A DNA stretch of 64,000 nt from CATOSP01 sp965205385 (GTDB taxonomy: Bacteria; Chloroflexota; Dehalococcoidia; Lucifugimonadales; UBA3495), in assembly GCA_965205385.1 (NCBI GenBank), contig CBDBGS010000007.1, forward strand, positions 806,001 through 870,000. Reading direction: 5' to 3'. Numbering within the stretch: the first letter of the stretch is position 1; every line of letters starts with the position of its first letter. Shown in pieces: positions 34,663 to 44,462 of the stretch. Below the pieces are notes generated by a model. That model saw only the letters and a program-made list of their open reading frames with translations, searched no databases and was not told the origin of the DNA. The position numbers were made by a program, and so were the translations under genes.

Positions 34663-35415
34663 GTGACGGATGGACACAACCGAATGACGACAGCCAGAAA
34701 CCAGGTCCGCTTTGGTGATTTGGACATCGAATATGAGGTCCGCCGAAGCGCACGCCGCAAGAAGACCGTTCAGACGACGGTGAAGGATGGCCGGGTCCTG
34801 ATTTCCGCGCCTGTAGCGGCGAAAGACGCGGAGATCGAGGCGATAATTCGTAAGCAGGCTACTTGGATCATTGAGCGTCAATCCGAAGTGCCCCCTCCTA
34901 TGCCTCCCCTCAAGTATGTGACCGGAGCGGAATTCCCGTATCTGGGACGAGCGATCCGGATGGAGATCACAGAACGCGATATTCCCTCACCGACGCTGCG
35001 CTTCAGCCGGCAACGATTTCAGGTCGCAACACTCTCTAATATCGAAGACGGCCAGACGCAGGAACGAATCAGGGACGCCATGGCCTCGTGGTACCGGGGC
35101 CGTGCGTCCGAAAAGTTGCCTGTCCTGGTGGAACAGTGGAGCCATTCCTTCCATTACCTGGAGCAGCCACCGGTCCTTATTGGGTCCCAAAGGAGTTTTT
35201 GGGGAAGCTGTTCACCCAAAGGGGTGCTGAGGTTTTCCTGGCGGGTCATGATGCTCGAACCCTCACTCATCGAGTACATTGTGGTCCATGAACTCGCACA
35301 CCTAAAGATCATGGACCACTCAAAGGGTTTCTGGAATTTGGTGGCGAGCGTGCTTCCGGACGTACAACTACGGCGGCGCAGCCTAAAAACCACTGAGAAA
35401 GGGCTTCCACTGTAG
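34663..35415 (+). CDS. YgjP-like M48 metalloprotease (DUF45)
   Basis: 250-residue protein of the YgjP/WrpA-like SprT-type family. The zinc motif HELAH is His209-Glu210-Leu-Ala-His213 in EYIVVHELAHLKIMDHSKGFWNLV, where the later His in HSKGFW is the third ligand. RSARRKKTVQTTV and SQRSFWGSCSPKG are hallmarks of the family. The start may be GTG 34663 or ATG 34684; neither has a strong ribosome binding site. Role is not well defined; homologues are soluble zinc peptidases near nucleotide or DNA repair functions. Confidence 0.88.
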   Translation: MTDGHNRMTTARNQVRFGDLDIEYEVRRSARRKKTVQTTVKDGRVLISAPVAAKDAEIEAIIRKQATWIIERQSEVPPPMPPLKYVTGAEFPYLGRAIRMEITERDIPSPTLRFSRQRFQVATLSNIEDGQTQERIRDAMASWYRGRASEKLPVLVEQWSHSFHYLEQPPVLIGSQRSFWGSCSPKGVLRFSWRVMMLEPSLIEYIVVHELAHLKIMDHSKGFWNLVASVLPDVQLRRRSLKTTEKGLPL

Positions 35416-35551
35416 CCGTTGGAACCGGGCAGATGCGCCGTCTCCTGGTTCACAGGACGCACGATCAGGGGCTAATGAGTACATATTGAATTCCATGTAT
35501 GCCAGCAATAACTCCGCCCTGGTGTTATTATGGATGCTAGGGTGAACAAAC

Positions 35552-37390
35552 TTGAACAGCTACCAGAACAACGGCATTCGCAACTTGGCCATCATTGCCC
35601 ACGTCGATCATGGCAAAACGACGCTGGTTGACGCTCTATTGAAGCAGGGTCAGGTCTTCCGAGCCCACCAGCAGGTCGGCGCCTTGATTATGGACACCAA
35701 TCCGTTGGAACGGGAGCGCGGCATTACGATCCTGGCCAAGAACGCATCGGTTAATTACGGCGGGGTGAGGATCAACATCATCGACACGCCGGGCCACGCC
35801 GACTTCAGCGGCGAGGTTGAACGCGTCATGAACATGGCCGACGGCTGTTTGCTGCTGGTGGACGCGGTAGATGGGCCCATGCCGCAGACCACCTACGTGT
35901 TGCGTCAAGCCCTGCAACAAAACGTTACCCCCATGGTGGTCATTAACAAGATAGACCGGCCCGAGGCGCGGGTGGCCGAAGTTGAGGATATGGTCCAGGA
36001 CCTGTTCCTGGAACTGGCCACCAGTTCCGACCAGCTTGATTATCCGGTGCTGTATGCGTCGGCGAGGCAAGGATACGCGATCGCCGACCGTGAAGCGCCT
36101 GGGCTGGACATGAAACCCCTCTTTGAAGCCATTCTTGATTCGGTGCCGCCACCCACCGGAGACCCCGCCGCGCCGGTCCAATTGTTGGTAGCGGCGCTAG
36201 ATTACGATAATTATCTCGGACAAGTGGCGATAGGCCGTCTCACCAACGGCACGCTCCGGCTGAGGGATGACGTCGCCCTGTTGTCCCACGGCTCCGAGGT
36301 TTCGATCCACAACCTGGAACGCATTTTCGTGTTCCGGGGTATGGAACGCGTGGAAGTTTCCGAAGCGCATGCGGGGGACATTGTGGCGGTAACCGGACCC
36401 GAAGGCGTGTCGATCGGGGACACCATCGCCTGTCCTGAAAACCCGGAAGCCCTACCACCCATTGATATCAACGAGCCGACGGTGCGGATGACTTTCGGAG
36501 TCAGCAACTCCCCGTTCATGGGCCGGGAGGGAGTGCATTGTACGTCGCGAAACCTTCATGAACGGTTGATGCGGGAATTGCGGACCAACGTCAGCCTCAG
36601 AGTGGAACCCACCGCCAGCCCTGATTTATTCGACGTTGCCGGGCGGGGCGAGTTGCACCTTTCCATCCTGGTGGAGACGATGCGCCGCGAACAGTTCGAG
36701 TTCCAAGTATCCCGCCCCGCGCCCGTGACCAAACTCATCGACGGCAAGACCTACGAGCCCTACGAGATTCTGAACATCAGCACCAGCGACGAGTACGTCG
36801 GGATTTTAACTGAATACCTCTCGACTCACCTGGCCCAGCTCCGGGACATGCGTTACGACGATAACGGCTATGTTCACATGGAGTACAAAATTCCGACGCG
36901 CGGTCTGATCGGGTTCAACGGATTCTTCCTCCGCACAACCAGGGGCGATGGGGTCAAAAGCAGTCTCTTCTGTTCCTACGAGCCGATGGAAGGAGAGATC
37001 AAGTCCCAACGTAGAGCAGCCCTCGTGGCGTCCGAAGGCGGGGTGGCCGTAACCTATGGTTTGCTCAATGCGCAAGGAAGGGGAGACACATTCATAGACC
37101 CGGGAACCATGGTCTACGAAGGCATGATCGTAGGGTCCCACCGCCGAGACGGAGACATTGAGATCAACGTCTGTAAGGAAAAGAAACTGACCAACATGCG
37201 GTCATCCACGGCGGACGTCGCCAAGCGGCTGAACGCCACCATACAGATGAGCCTCGAAGAATCGTTGGAGTTCATTGCCGACGATGAATTGGTGGAGGTC
37301 ACTCCCCAGAACCTTCGCCTGAGGAAGATGGACCTCTCCGCCCTGGACCGAAAGCGCAAACGGCGGGACGGAGTCCGCCCCAGGGACTAG
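35552..37390 (+). CDS. typA: Ribosome-binding GTPase TypA/BipA
   Basis: 612-residue translational GTPase. G1 is AHVDHGKTT (16-24), G2 RERGITI, G3 DTPGHAD and G4 NKID, followed by the EF-Tu-like domain II and the C-terminal domains specific to TypA (GELHLSILVETMRREQFEFQVSRP, YVHMEYKIPTRGLIGF). It binds the 70S ribosome and assists large-subunit assembly, particularly at low temperature or under stress. The start is TTG, since an in-frame TGA lies three codons upstream and no nearer ATG fits. It is monocistronic. Confidence 0.96.
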   Translation: MNSYQNNGIRNLAIIAHVDHGKTTLVDALLKQGQVFRAHQQVGALIMDTNPLERERGITILAKNASVNYGGVRINIIDTPGHADFSGEVERVMNMADGCLLLVDAVDGPMPQTTYVLRQALQQNVTPMVVINKIDRPEARVAEVEDMVQDLFLELATSSDQLDYPVLYASARQGYAIADREAPGLDMKPLFEAILDSVPPPTGDPAAPVQLLVAALDYDNYLGQVAIGRLTNGTLRLRDDVALLSHGSEVSIHNLERIFVFRGMERVEVSEAHAGDIVAVTGPEGVSIGDTIACPENPEALPPIDINEPTVRMTFGVSNSPFMGREGVHCTSRNLHERLMRELRTNVSLRVEPTASPDLFDVAGRGELHLSILVETMRREQFEFQVSRPAPVTKLIDGKTYEPYEILNISTSDEYVGILTEYLSTHLAQLRDMRYDDNGYVHMEYKIPTRGLIGFNGFFLRTTRGDGVKSSLFCSYEPMEGEIKSQRRAALVASEGGVAVTYGLLNAQGRGDTFIDPGTMVYEGMIVGSHRRDGDIEINVCKEKKLTNMRSSTADVAKRLNATIQMSLEESLEFIADDELVEVTPQNLRLRKMDLSALDRKRKRRDGVRPRD

Positions 37391-37941
37391 GGCTGCCTCA
37401 CAGGGTACGGCTAATCGGCAGCAACAACCGGGGTGTGGCCGCCCGGCGCTAGCCCCTTCTTGGCCTTCTGGACTACTTTGCTACATTACTACACTGCGGG
37501 TGTGCGTTATCGGGCGAATCAAGATGAGGGTTTCCTTGCGCACCCGCCACGAGGTGGTCTGCTCTCCGGAATGTCTTCCCGTAAGTCCGGATAGTACCTA
37601 GCCGGGGACCACCACCTTGCTACCAACCCGCGATCCGGTCTTGTATGTGGACCGTCCCACCGCACAAATTAGGGTTCACGTAAGCCGAATCTCCCCTAAC
37701 CTTTTCACCCACTTCTATTCTTCTATCGCCTTTGATTCCCCTGTGCGTCCGGCGCAAGGTTCTGCGCAATTCGTAAGGCCATACCCAGTCCCGGTTCCCC
37801 TTCGGTATTGACAATGCCCGATAACGGGAGTACACCTACTCGAAATGACGGGACTCTAGGTGAGTTTCCGCTTGGCTCGGACCGTGAGTGGCCCGGAGAT
37901 CTGCAGGAAGTCCCGGCAACAACGACTATTCGAGGTTTGAA
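37391..37941. other. Intergenic region upstream of ABC operon
   Basis: About 550 bp without a supported gene. No terminator, operator or RNA structure could be assigned with confidence. GAGG and the start of the binding-protein gene lie at its end, so the promoter of the ABC operon must lie within it. Confidence 0.5.
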
Positions 37942-39759
37942 ATGGCCAATGTTTCGAGGGTGAGCCGAAGACCCATAATCATGTCCCTGGTGACCCTGCT
38001 GCTTCTCGGGCTGGCGGCCTGCGGCGGCACCGCCGAGCCGGTGGTCATCAGAGAGGAAGTAATCAAAGAAGTCCCGAAAGAGGTGTTGGTAGAAAAGCAG
38101 GTAGTGAAAGAGGTTGTCCGGGACGTCCCAGTGGATAGGGAAGTGGTAAAGGAAGTCGTCAAGGAAGTGGCGGTACCCAGGGAGGTTGTGAGGGAAGTCC
38201 AGGTGGAGGTTACTCCAACGGTTTCCTTGCAGCCCGTGTACGGCGGAACCCTGGCCCTGGCGCAGCGTTCCGACCCACCGACGTTCGACCCTCATGCGAC
38301 CAGCTTCTCGCTGCTGACAAACCATGTTCACCTGACCCACAACAGGGTGATCAGATACAAGTCGCTGGCCTGGCCGGAAGAGGCGCGGTTCGGCGACCTG
38401 ATATTTTTCCCCGACCTGGCCGAGACCTGGGAGATCGACGATACGGGGACCAAGTTCACGTTCCACCTGAGAAAAGGCGTGAAATGGCACGACCGGGAAC
38501 CCCTGGATGGGCGGGAGCTTAATTCTGAGGACATCAGGCTGGCCTGGAAACGGATGCACGAAGATTCGTCGCGGTTCGCGGGCTTCTACGATGGTCTGGT
38601 GAGCGTGGAGACTCCCGACCAGTACACCGTGGTCCAGACCATCGACCGTCCGTTGGCTTCGTGGCTCTACAGGGTTGCCGACGGTGAGGCGGCGTGGATC
38701 ACCAACCAGGAGTTCGTGGACCACAAGGGCGCGGACTTTGGGGTTGCCCAGGATAGCCTCGTGGGCACCGGTCCGTTCCTATACGAGAGGGAAGACCCGG
38801 GCAGCCGCTACACCTACGTCAGGAACCCGGATTACTTCGAGCAACCATACCCATATCTGGACGAGGTGCAGTGGTATATCATCCCGGACCGCTCCGCGCA
38901 GGAGGCGGCCTTCGTTTCCCGGCAGATTCATTTCTACGAGCCCAGGCGTCCCCAGGACCTGGACCGGATCAGGCAGGCCCTCCCCGACGTTAGCATCCGG
39001 GAGACCACGGGACTGGCCAACACCACCAGCGGACTGATGCTCAACATGGAGCTTCCCAAGTGGCAGGACGTGAGGGTCAGGCAGGCTGTCCAACTGGCTG
39101 TGAACAATGACCGGGTGATCCAGGACCTGTACCACGGCCGGGGCAAGTACAACGCCTGTATTCCGAGCGCACTCCGCGGCTACTCTCTGGAGCAGGACGA
39201 GCTAATGCAACTCTATCCGTACAACCCGGAAAAGGCCAAGGCGTTGCTGGCGGACGCGGGGTTCGGTCCGGGCGAGTTCAAGTTCGAGATCATGACCTTC
39301 ACCGGATACAGCCAGGACAACCAGGACATAGCGGTGATGCGTCAGGCCGACCTTCAGGCGGCGGGCTTCGATGTCACTATCAACCCGGTCCCGGTGGGTG
39401 AAGGACGCGCCACCGTGATCGAAGGCAACTTCGATACGGTGCAGCAGCCCCACAGCACGGGGGTTGAACCCGATGAGATGATCGGTGGATTCGTCCCTGG
39501 CGGACCCCGGAACTTCATGCGGGTCAACGACCCCAAGGTTACCGCATGGATGGCTGAACAGGAGGTCGAATTCGACCGCAACAAGCGGGGCGCGATTCTT
39601 CAGGACTTCTCGCGTTACTGCGCCGACCAGGCCCTGGGAATCATTCCCAATCCCTCCCGGGTCGTGCAGCAACTCGTCCAGAGCTGGGTCAAGAACGCGG
39701 CCATCGCGGACGTGGCGTCCGACGAGCCTGACGAGAAGTTCATCTGGTTCGACAAATAG
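37942..39759 (+). CDS. ABC transporter substrate-binding lipoprotein (family 5)
   Basis: 605-residue extracytoplasmic binding protein for peptides, nickel or similar oligomers. A signal peptide ends in the lipobox GLAAC, so the mature protein is lipid-anchored. A charged stalk of about 60 residues follows, made of near repeats such as EVVKEV and PREVVREV, then the SBP_bac_5 domain (YGGTLALAQRSDPPTFDPH, KGVKWHD, YDGLVSVETPD, LNMELPKWQDVRVRQAV). The stalk of VVKEV-type units is a Chloroflexota trait (recollection). ATG 37942 has GAGG 7 nt upstream. It starts an operon with two permeases; no ATPase is nearby. Confidence 0.94.
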   Translation: MANVSRVSRRPIIMSLVTLLLLGLAACGGTAEPVVIREEVIKEVPKEVLVEKQVVKEVVRDVPVDREVVKEVVKEVAVPREVVREVQVEVTPTVSLQPVYGGTLALAQRSDPPTFDPHATSFSLLTNHVHLTHNRVIRYKSLAWPEEARFGDLIFFPDLAETWEIDDTGTKFTFHLRKGVKWHDREPLDGRELNSEDIRLAWKRMHEDSSRFAGFYDGLVSVETPDQYTVVQTIDRPLASWLYRVADGEAAWITNQEFVDHKGADFGVAQDSLVGTGPFLYEREDPGSRYTYVRNPDYFEQPYPYLDEVQWYIIPDRSAQEAAFVSRQIHFYEPRRPQDLDRIRQALPDVSIRETTGLANTTSGLMLNMELPKWQDVRVRQAVQLAVNNDRVIQDLYHGRGKYNACIPSALRGYSLEQDELMQLYPYNPEKAKALLADAGFGPGEFKFEIMTFTGYSQDNQDIAVMRQADLQAAGFDVTINPVPVGEGRATVIEGNFDTVQQPHSTGVEPDEMIGGFVPGGPRNFMRVNDPKVTAWMAEQEVEFDRNKRGAILQDFSRYCADQALGIIPNPSRVVQQLVQSWVKNAAIADVASDEPDEKFIWFDK

Positions 39760-39862
39760 GGAGGGCCCCGGTCCAGGCTTTCCAATCCGCTCAAGGCTCC
39801 GGCGGCGCTCCGGGCGTTTCCCGCTTCGGGCCGCGCCGCCGGGCAACTGAGGAGCCACTAGG

Positions 39863-40813
39863 ATGACAGGCTACATCGTCCAACGCGTCTTGCTGATGGT
39901 CCCGACCATCATCTTGGTGGTGACTCTGACCTTTGCACTGATGCACATCGTGCCGGGCGACGCCGTGCTGGCGCAGATCGAGGAGGGGACCAACCTCCGG
40001 CCCGAGCAGATGGACTTGATGCGGGAGAGGCTTGGGCTAGACAAGCCTCTTTACGTTCAGTACGGCGAATGGTTATGGGGACTTCTCAAATTCGACGCCG
40101 GCGTCTCCCTGTTTACCGGACGTCCCGTCATGGACCAACTGCTCCGGGCAATTCCAATCAGCATCGAACTGATTCTATTCAGCCAGATTCTCTCCATCAC
40201 CATCGCCATACCAATTGGGGTACTCTCCGCAGTGCGGCAAGACACCTGGCTGGACTATCTGCTCCGGACCGGCAGCATCGGGATGTTGGCCGCGCCCTCA
40301 TTCTGGATCGCGACACTGGTGATTATTTTCGGGGCGTACTGGTTCTTATGGGCCCCGCCCATCGGATACGTTCCCTTCTGGGAAGACCCTATCACCAACC
40401 TGAAGCAGCTCTTCTTGCCCTCGGCGATCATTGGGCTCAACGGCTCGGCTACGAAGATGCGGATGACGCGTTCCACGGTGCTGGAGGTGCTGCGCCAGGA
40501 CTATGTTCGCACGGCCAGGGCCAAGGGACTGTCGGAAACCATGGTGCTAATTCGCCATGTACTCAAGAACGCGCTGATTCCCGTGATCACCATCTGGGGA
40601 GCGAGCATCGCCGGTTTGGTCAACGGGAGCATCATCATCGAGAACATCTTTGGGCTGCCGGGGGTTGGAAGGTCCATGATCACCGCAATCAACAACTCCG
40701 ACATGACCCAGCTCCAGATTAACGTGCTGTTTTACGGCTTGGCGATCATGGTAATCAATTTGATCGTGGACATCAGCTATACATGGTTCGATCCACGGGT
40801 GCGGTACAGCTAG
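39863..40813 (+). CDS. ABC transporter permease, DppB type
   Basis: 316-residue inner-membrane permease of a peptide-type importer with about six helices. The EAA coupling loop that touches the ATPase is visible: LRQDYVRTARAKGLSETMVLIRHVLKNALIPVIT. The N-terminal helix and large outside loop are typical of DppB (HIVPGDAVLAQ, LGLDKPLYVQYGEWLWG). It forms the transmembrane pore with the DppC-type gene 16 nt downstream. Confidence 0.96.
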   Translation: MTGYIVQRVLLMVPTIILVVTLTFALMHIVPGDAVLAQIEEGTNLRPEQMDLMRERLGLDKPLYVQYGEWLWGLLKFDAGVSLFTGRPVMDQLLRAIPISIELILFSQILSITIAIPIGVLSAVRQDTWLDYLLRTGSIGMLAAPSFWIATLVIIFGAYWFLWAPPIGYVPFWEDPITNLKQLFLPSAIIGLNGSATKMRMTRSTVLEVLRQDYVRTARAKGLSETMVLIRHVLKNALIPVITIWGASIAGLVNGSIIIENIFGLPGVGRSMITAINNSDMTQLQINVLFYGLAIMVINLIVDISYTWFDPRVRYS

Positions 40814-40828
40814 CCGCCAGGACATCGA

Positions 40829-41740
40829 ATGCTGGAACAACAGACAAGACAATCCGGGGAGACGCCTGGTCAATTATTGACCCGGCCCATCAGCCGCGCG
40901 GCAATCACCAGCAGCAATTTCATCAGGCGCAGACCTCTGGGCGGAGTGTCCGGGATCGTGATTCTGCTGATGTTTGCCGCCGCGATATTCGCGCCCTGGA
41001 TTTCCCGGGCCGACCCCTTGTTTCAGCACGCGGGAAGAATCCTGGAGGGTCCGAGTTGGGACTTCTGGATGGGCACGGACCACCTGGGGCGGGATATCTA
41101 CAGCCGCATCGTCCACGGGGCGAAGGTCTCCATCACCGTCGGCTTCGTCGCCGTGTCGATAGGCACCGGCGCCGGGTCGGTAATCGGGCTGGTGTCGGGC
41201 TTCCAGGGCGGCAAGCTGGACCTCTACGTTCAACGGTTCATTGACGCCTGGATCGCCTTTCCGGGGCTGGTGCTAATCCTCGTTTTGGTGTCCATGCTAG
41301 GGCCCAGCCTGTTGAACGTTTCAATTGCCATCGGAATTGGGTCGATACCGGGGACCTCGCGTCTGGTGCGGAGCGCCGTGCTGACTACCAAAGAGAACGA
41401 ATACATCGTGGCGGCGCAGGCGATTGGCGCGACCAGGATTCGCGTCGGCGCACGGCACATTTTGCCCAACGTCATGGCCCCCATAATTGTCGTCTCGACG
41501 GTCTCGTTGGGTGCGGCGATCCTGGCCGAGTCTTCTCTGAGCTTCCTTGGCCTGGGCGTGCCGCCTCCCGCGCCGACATGGGGCGGGATGCTCTCACGGG
41601 AGGGACGGGAGTTCATGATCGTCCAGCCTTTATTGGGCCTATGGCCAGGCATCGCCATTACGGGCGTGGTGATGGCCTTCAACCTTTTCGGCGACGCCCT
41701 GCGCGACGTTTGGGACCCACGGTTGAGGGGGGCACACTAG
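40829..41740 (+). CDS. ABC transporter permease, DppC type
   Basis: 303-residue second pore subunit. Seen: DPLFQHAGRILEGPSWDFWMGTDHLGRDIYSRIVHGAKVS, the standard start of DppC proteins, and the coupling loop TKENEYIVAAQAIGATRIRVGARHILPNVMAPIIV. Five to six helices. It is followed after 4 nt by the first Pro/Thr-stalk protein gene rather than an ATPase. The partner ATPase (DppD/F type) must be elsewhere in the genome. Confidence 0.96.
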   Translation: MLEQQTRQSGETPGQLLTRPISRAAITSSNFIRRRPLGGVSGIVILLMFAAAIFAPWISRADPLFQHAGRILEGPSWDFWMGTDHLGRDIYSRIVHGAKVSITVGFVAVSIGTGAGSVIGLVSGFQGGKLDLYVQRFIDAWIAFPGLVLILVLVSMLGPSLLNVSIAIGIGSIPGTSRLVRSAVLTTKENEYIVAAQAIGATRIRVGARHILPNVMAPIIVVSTVSLGAAILAESSLSFLGLGVPPPAPTWGGMLSREGREFMIVQPLLGLWPGIAITGVVMAFNLFGDALRDVWDPRLRGAH

Positions 41741-41744
41741 GCGG

Positions 41745-44411
41745 GTGTCAGGGAATCACGCCTTCATCTTCCCCTACCTCCTTGTTGGTTTCCCGTTAGG
41801 AACCTTTGCCTGCAGCCAGCCGCAGCCCACACCCGCGCCGGCCACGGCTGCCGCTACCGTTGGGGCTGCCCCAACGCAGGCCGCCGCCCCTACATCGACG
41901 CCCGAACGGACGCCACCTCCCGCCAATACGCCGACGGTTGCAACGCCGCCCACATCCACTCCCGAGTCGAGTCCAACGCCATCCCCGGCGCCCGACCCGT
42001 CTCCTACACCCGTGCCAACTCCTACGTCGACTCCCCGTCCGTCCCCAACACGAACGGCAGCGCCGAGTCCCACGGCCACGCCAATCCCTACAGTGACGCC
42101 GATTCCGCCGCCCACACCGACGGCTACTCCGGGTCCGACTGCACTACCAACTCCAATGCCGACACCGGACCTAACGCCTTCGCCCACTCCTATCCCACCT
42201 GAAGAGAAAATTCTTTCGATGGTTGGGCCGTCGATTGTCGAGGTCGAGGGGACCGGTGGCAGGTCCCTTGGGTTCTTCGTGGCCGTGAGCCGCCCCAACC
42301 CCAACTCCCGGTACGTGGCGACGACATACTCTGCGGTCCCAACCGGTTGCCGCGTCGCAGTGCGATTAGCGAACGAGCCTGTGTCAGTTCCCCCAGCCTG
42401 GGGCTATGTGCATGCCATCGACCCCGACATCAACCTCGCCGTCTTGGAACTCCCCGGCTCCTTCCCCAATCCATTACACCTCATCGGTCAGAACGGGGCA
42501 GACGTCCCAGGAGACGAATTCACTGCCGGCCTTGACGCAAACAGGAGGCCGGTGGTTGTGCCCTTGGACCGGACCAAACCGGATGCATTCCAGGCATTTA
42601 GAGGCGGACCGGTGGTCAACGCGGCTGGCGAGGGGGTTGGGATGGTGATTCCCGGTTTCCGCCCGGCAGGGGCGGTGACCGAACAGCCTGGAACCGTCCC
42701 TTTGTCTCAAGAAATCATCGACCGGACAATAGCCCGTTACCATTCGCAGCCAGCTTCTATGCGCACCACTCCGGAAGAGCCTATTGCAGGCCGTGAAGTC
42801 GTGTTCGAACTTCAAGCTCGTCTCAATCAGATTGTTGAGATTTCGCACTTTAGCCCCGATGGGGAGAAGGTGGACTGGACCTTCCCCAACGGAGGCACTG
42901 GCGCCGACGGTGGCGAGCCCATCACATCGAAGAAACTGGGAGTTGACCCCTGCGGGAAAGCATCTTGGAAGCGCCCCGGGACTTTGGACGTCGAGGGAGA
43001 GTGGGCGGTGGAGGTGACCTTCGACCCGTATTCTGAGAAACCGGAGACCACGGAGTTTCGATACTCGATGCACCAGTTAGAGTTGGAGGGACAAGGCAGC
43101 CTCAATCTCTGGGCCGAGCTCACGAGCATCGAGGGCGAAGAGTCCACGGTGTATTACTCCGGGTCGGTCCCGACTGCCCTGGCCCTGGATCTCCAGTCCC
43201 GGACCGTTCAGATCGCAAACCTGATGCAAGACCGCCTTGGCCTGGTAGGGAGCGGCGTGCCCGACTTGTACTTGCTGGGCAACCGGACTGAATATGACCA
43301 GGTCAAACGGCTCCTTGGCAGCGAACCGGGCTGGGAAGCCGGGTTTCACCGTCCGCCCTGCCCTCAGTGCTCCAGGGACCGGCCGGGCGTCTACATACGT
43401 CTTTACGTACTTGACTCCAGATCGAGCCTGCATAATCTCCTGACACATGAATACTTCCATGCCCTAATTAACCAGGCCACCGATGGCAGGGGCGAGGTGC
43501 TGACGGCATGGATCAACGAAGGACTGGCGGAATGGTCTAGTCACGAGTTCCTGCTGGCCGGCGATGACACATCCGGCCGTGATTCTTTGCGGCCAACTCA
43601 GATGGAAGAGGTCCGGGCAGCCGCCGCGTCTGGCACGTTGTTCCGGTTGGCCGCCCTCGAAAGCCGCCATTCGTGGGGGAATCAGGCGGCCAACAAGGTG
43701 GACTTGCAGTATGCCCAGTCCTACATGGCAATGCGCTACTTGATCGAAACCTATGGGGCCACGACGGCTTCCGATTTGGCCGTGGATCGAGCCCGAGGAT
43801 CGTCCTGGAGTCTCGCGATGGGTGAGGCGTTGGGCATTGGATACACCCGGTTCGAGTCTGACTTCGCCGCCTGGATAAAGTCCAATGACCCGAGCGAGCC
43901 CTATTACGACAGGGGAATACGCCACTTCGAAGAGGGCGAATACATGGACGCCATAGCTCAGTATTCGGCGGCCATCGACCTCAACCCTCACCGGTACTGG
44001 TACTTCACCAGCCTGGGGTGGGCACACTACAATCTAGGGCTATCGGAAGCCGCCTTGGAAAATGCCAACCATGCCGTACGGATGCGGCCCGGAGACGCGT
44101 GGAATCACAATCTCCGGGCGCGGGCTTTCTACGATCTCCGTCGATATCAGGACGCCATCGCGGCCTTTACCCGGGCAATACAACTTGACCCGCACCAATT
44201 CCACTACTACGGGCGGGGAATCGCTCACTTTCGCCTCACCGAATACCACCGCGCCCTCATAGACCTCGACCGGGCGGTCCTGATTGACTCGGACTTTGCC
44301 TCAGCCTACGATTGGCAGGCCGCTACCCACGGCAAGCTGGGCAACGATGCGCAGCAGCAGTCCGACCAGCGGATGGCTTGCTCTCTAGACAGTACCCTGT
44401 TGTTTTGTTAG
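41745..44411 (+). CDS. Pro/Thr-stalk surface protein with dead trypsin domain, gluzincin domain and TPRs
   Basis: 888 residues. In order: a hydrophobic leader with Cys23 (FACSQPQP), a possible but non-standard lipobox; a Pro/Thr stalk (24-152); a trypsin-like fold (153-335) whose three catalytic sites are changed, with Ser196 for His (TTYSAV), Asn230 for Asp (DINLAVLEL) and Arg286 for Ser (FRGGPV); an Ig-like beta domain (about 340-440); a gluzincin zinc protease domain with HEYFH (568-572) and NEGLAEW (591-597); and about four TPRs (720-870). A CxxC pair lies at 539-542. Start is GTG, 4 nt after the permease stop, so translation is coupled to the ABC operon. Likely an extracellular metalloprotease whose dead protease domain binds peptides. 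Paralogue follows. Confidence 0.82.
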   Translation: MSGNHAFIFPYLLVGFPLGTFACSQPQPTPAPATAAATVGAAPTQAAAPTSTPERTPPPANTPTVATPPTSTPESSPTPSPAPDPSPTPVPTPTSTPRPSPTRTAAPSPTATPIPTVTPIPPPTPTATPGPTALPTPMPTPDLTPSPTPIPPEEKILSMVGPSIVEVEGTGGRSLGFFVAVSRPNPNSRYVATTYSAVPTGCRVAVRLANEPVSVPPAWGYVHAIDPDINLAVLELPGSFPNPLHLIGQNGADVPGDEFTAGLDANRRPVVVPLDRTKPDAFQAFRGGPVVNAAGEGVGMVIPGFRPAGAVTEQPGTVPLSQEIIDRTIARYHSQPASMRTTPEEPIAGREVVFELQARLNQIVEISHFSPDGEKVDWTFPNGGTGADGGEPITSKKLGVDPCGKASWKRPGTLDVEGEWAVEVTFDPYSEKPETTEFRYSMHQLELEGQGSLNLWAELTSIEGEESTVYYSGSVPTALALDLQSRTVQIANLMQDRLGLVGSGVPDLYLLGNRTEYDQVKRLLGSEPGWEAGFHRPPCPQCSRDRPGVYIRLYVLDSRSSLHNLLTHEYFHALINQATDGRGEVLTAWINEGLAEWSSHEFLLAGDDTSGRDSLRPTQMEEVRAAAASGTLFRLAALESRHSWGNQAANKVDLQYAQSYMAMRYLIETYGATTASDLAVDRARGSSWSLAMGEALGIGYTRFESDFAAWIKSNDPSEPYYDRGIRHFEEGEYMDAIAQYSAAIDLNPHRYWYFTSLGWAHYNLGLSEAALENANHAVRMRPGDAWNHNLRARAFYDLRRYQDAIAAFTRAIQLDPHQFHYYGRGIAHFRLTEYHRALIDLDRAVLIDSDFASAYDWQAATHGKLGNDAQQQSDQRMACSLDSTLLFC

Positions 44412-44441
44412 CTCGCCAAGGATGTCTGCAAAGTGGCAGAA

Positions 44442-44459
44442 GGCCCGATATATCGGGCC
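44442..44459. repeat. Perfect 18-bp palindrome between paralogues
   Basis: GGCCCGATATATCGGGCC is self-complementary over its full length. It sits between the stop of the first stalk-protein gene and the likely ATG of the second (44463), 3 nt before it. It could fold as a hairpin that hides the start of the second gene, or be a protein-binding site. Confidence 0.6.
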
Positions 44460-44462
44460 TCC

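Noticed and set aside
41745..42190. Pro/Thr repeats in the stalk proteins as a possible CRISPR-like or tandem DNA array
   Set aside because: The repetition is at the protein level with irregular spacing; there are no constant repeats with unique spacers.
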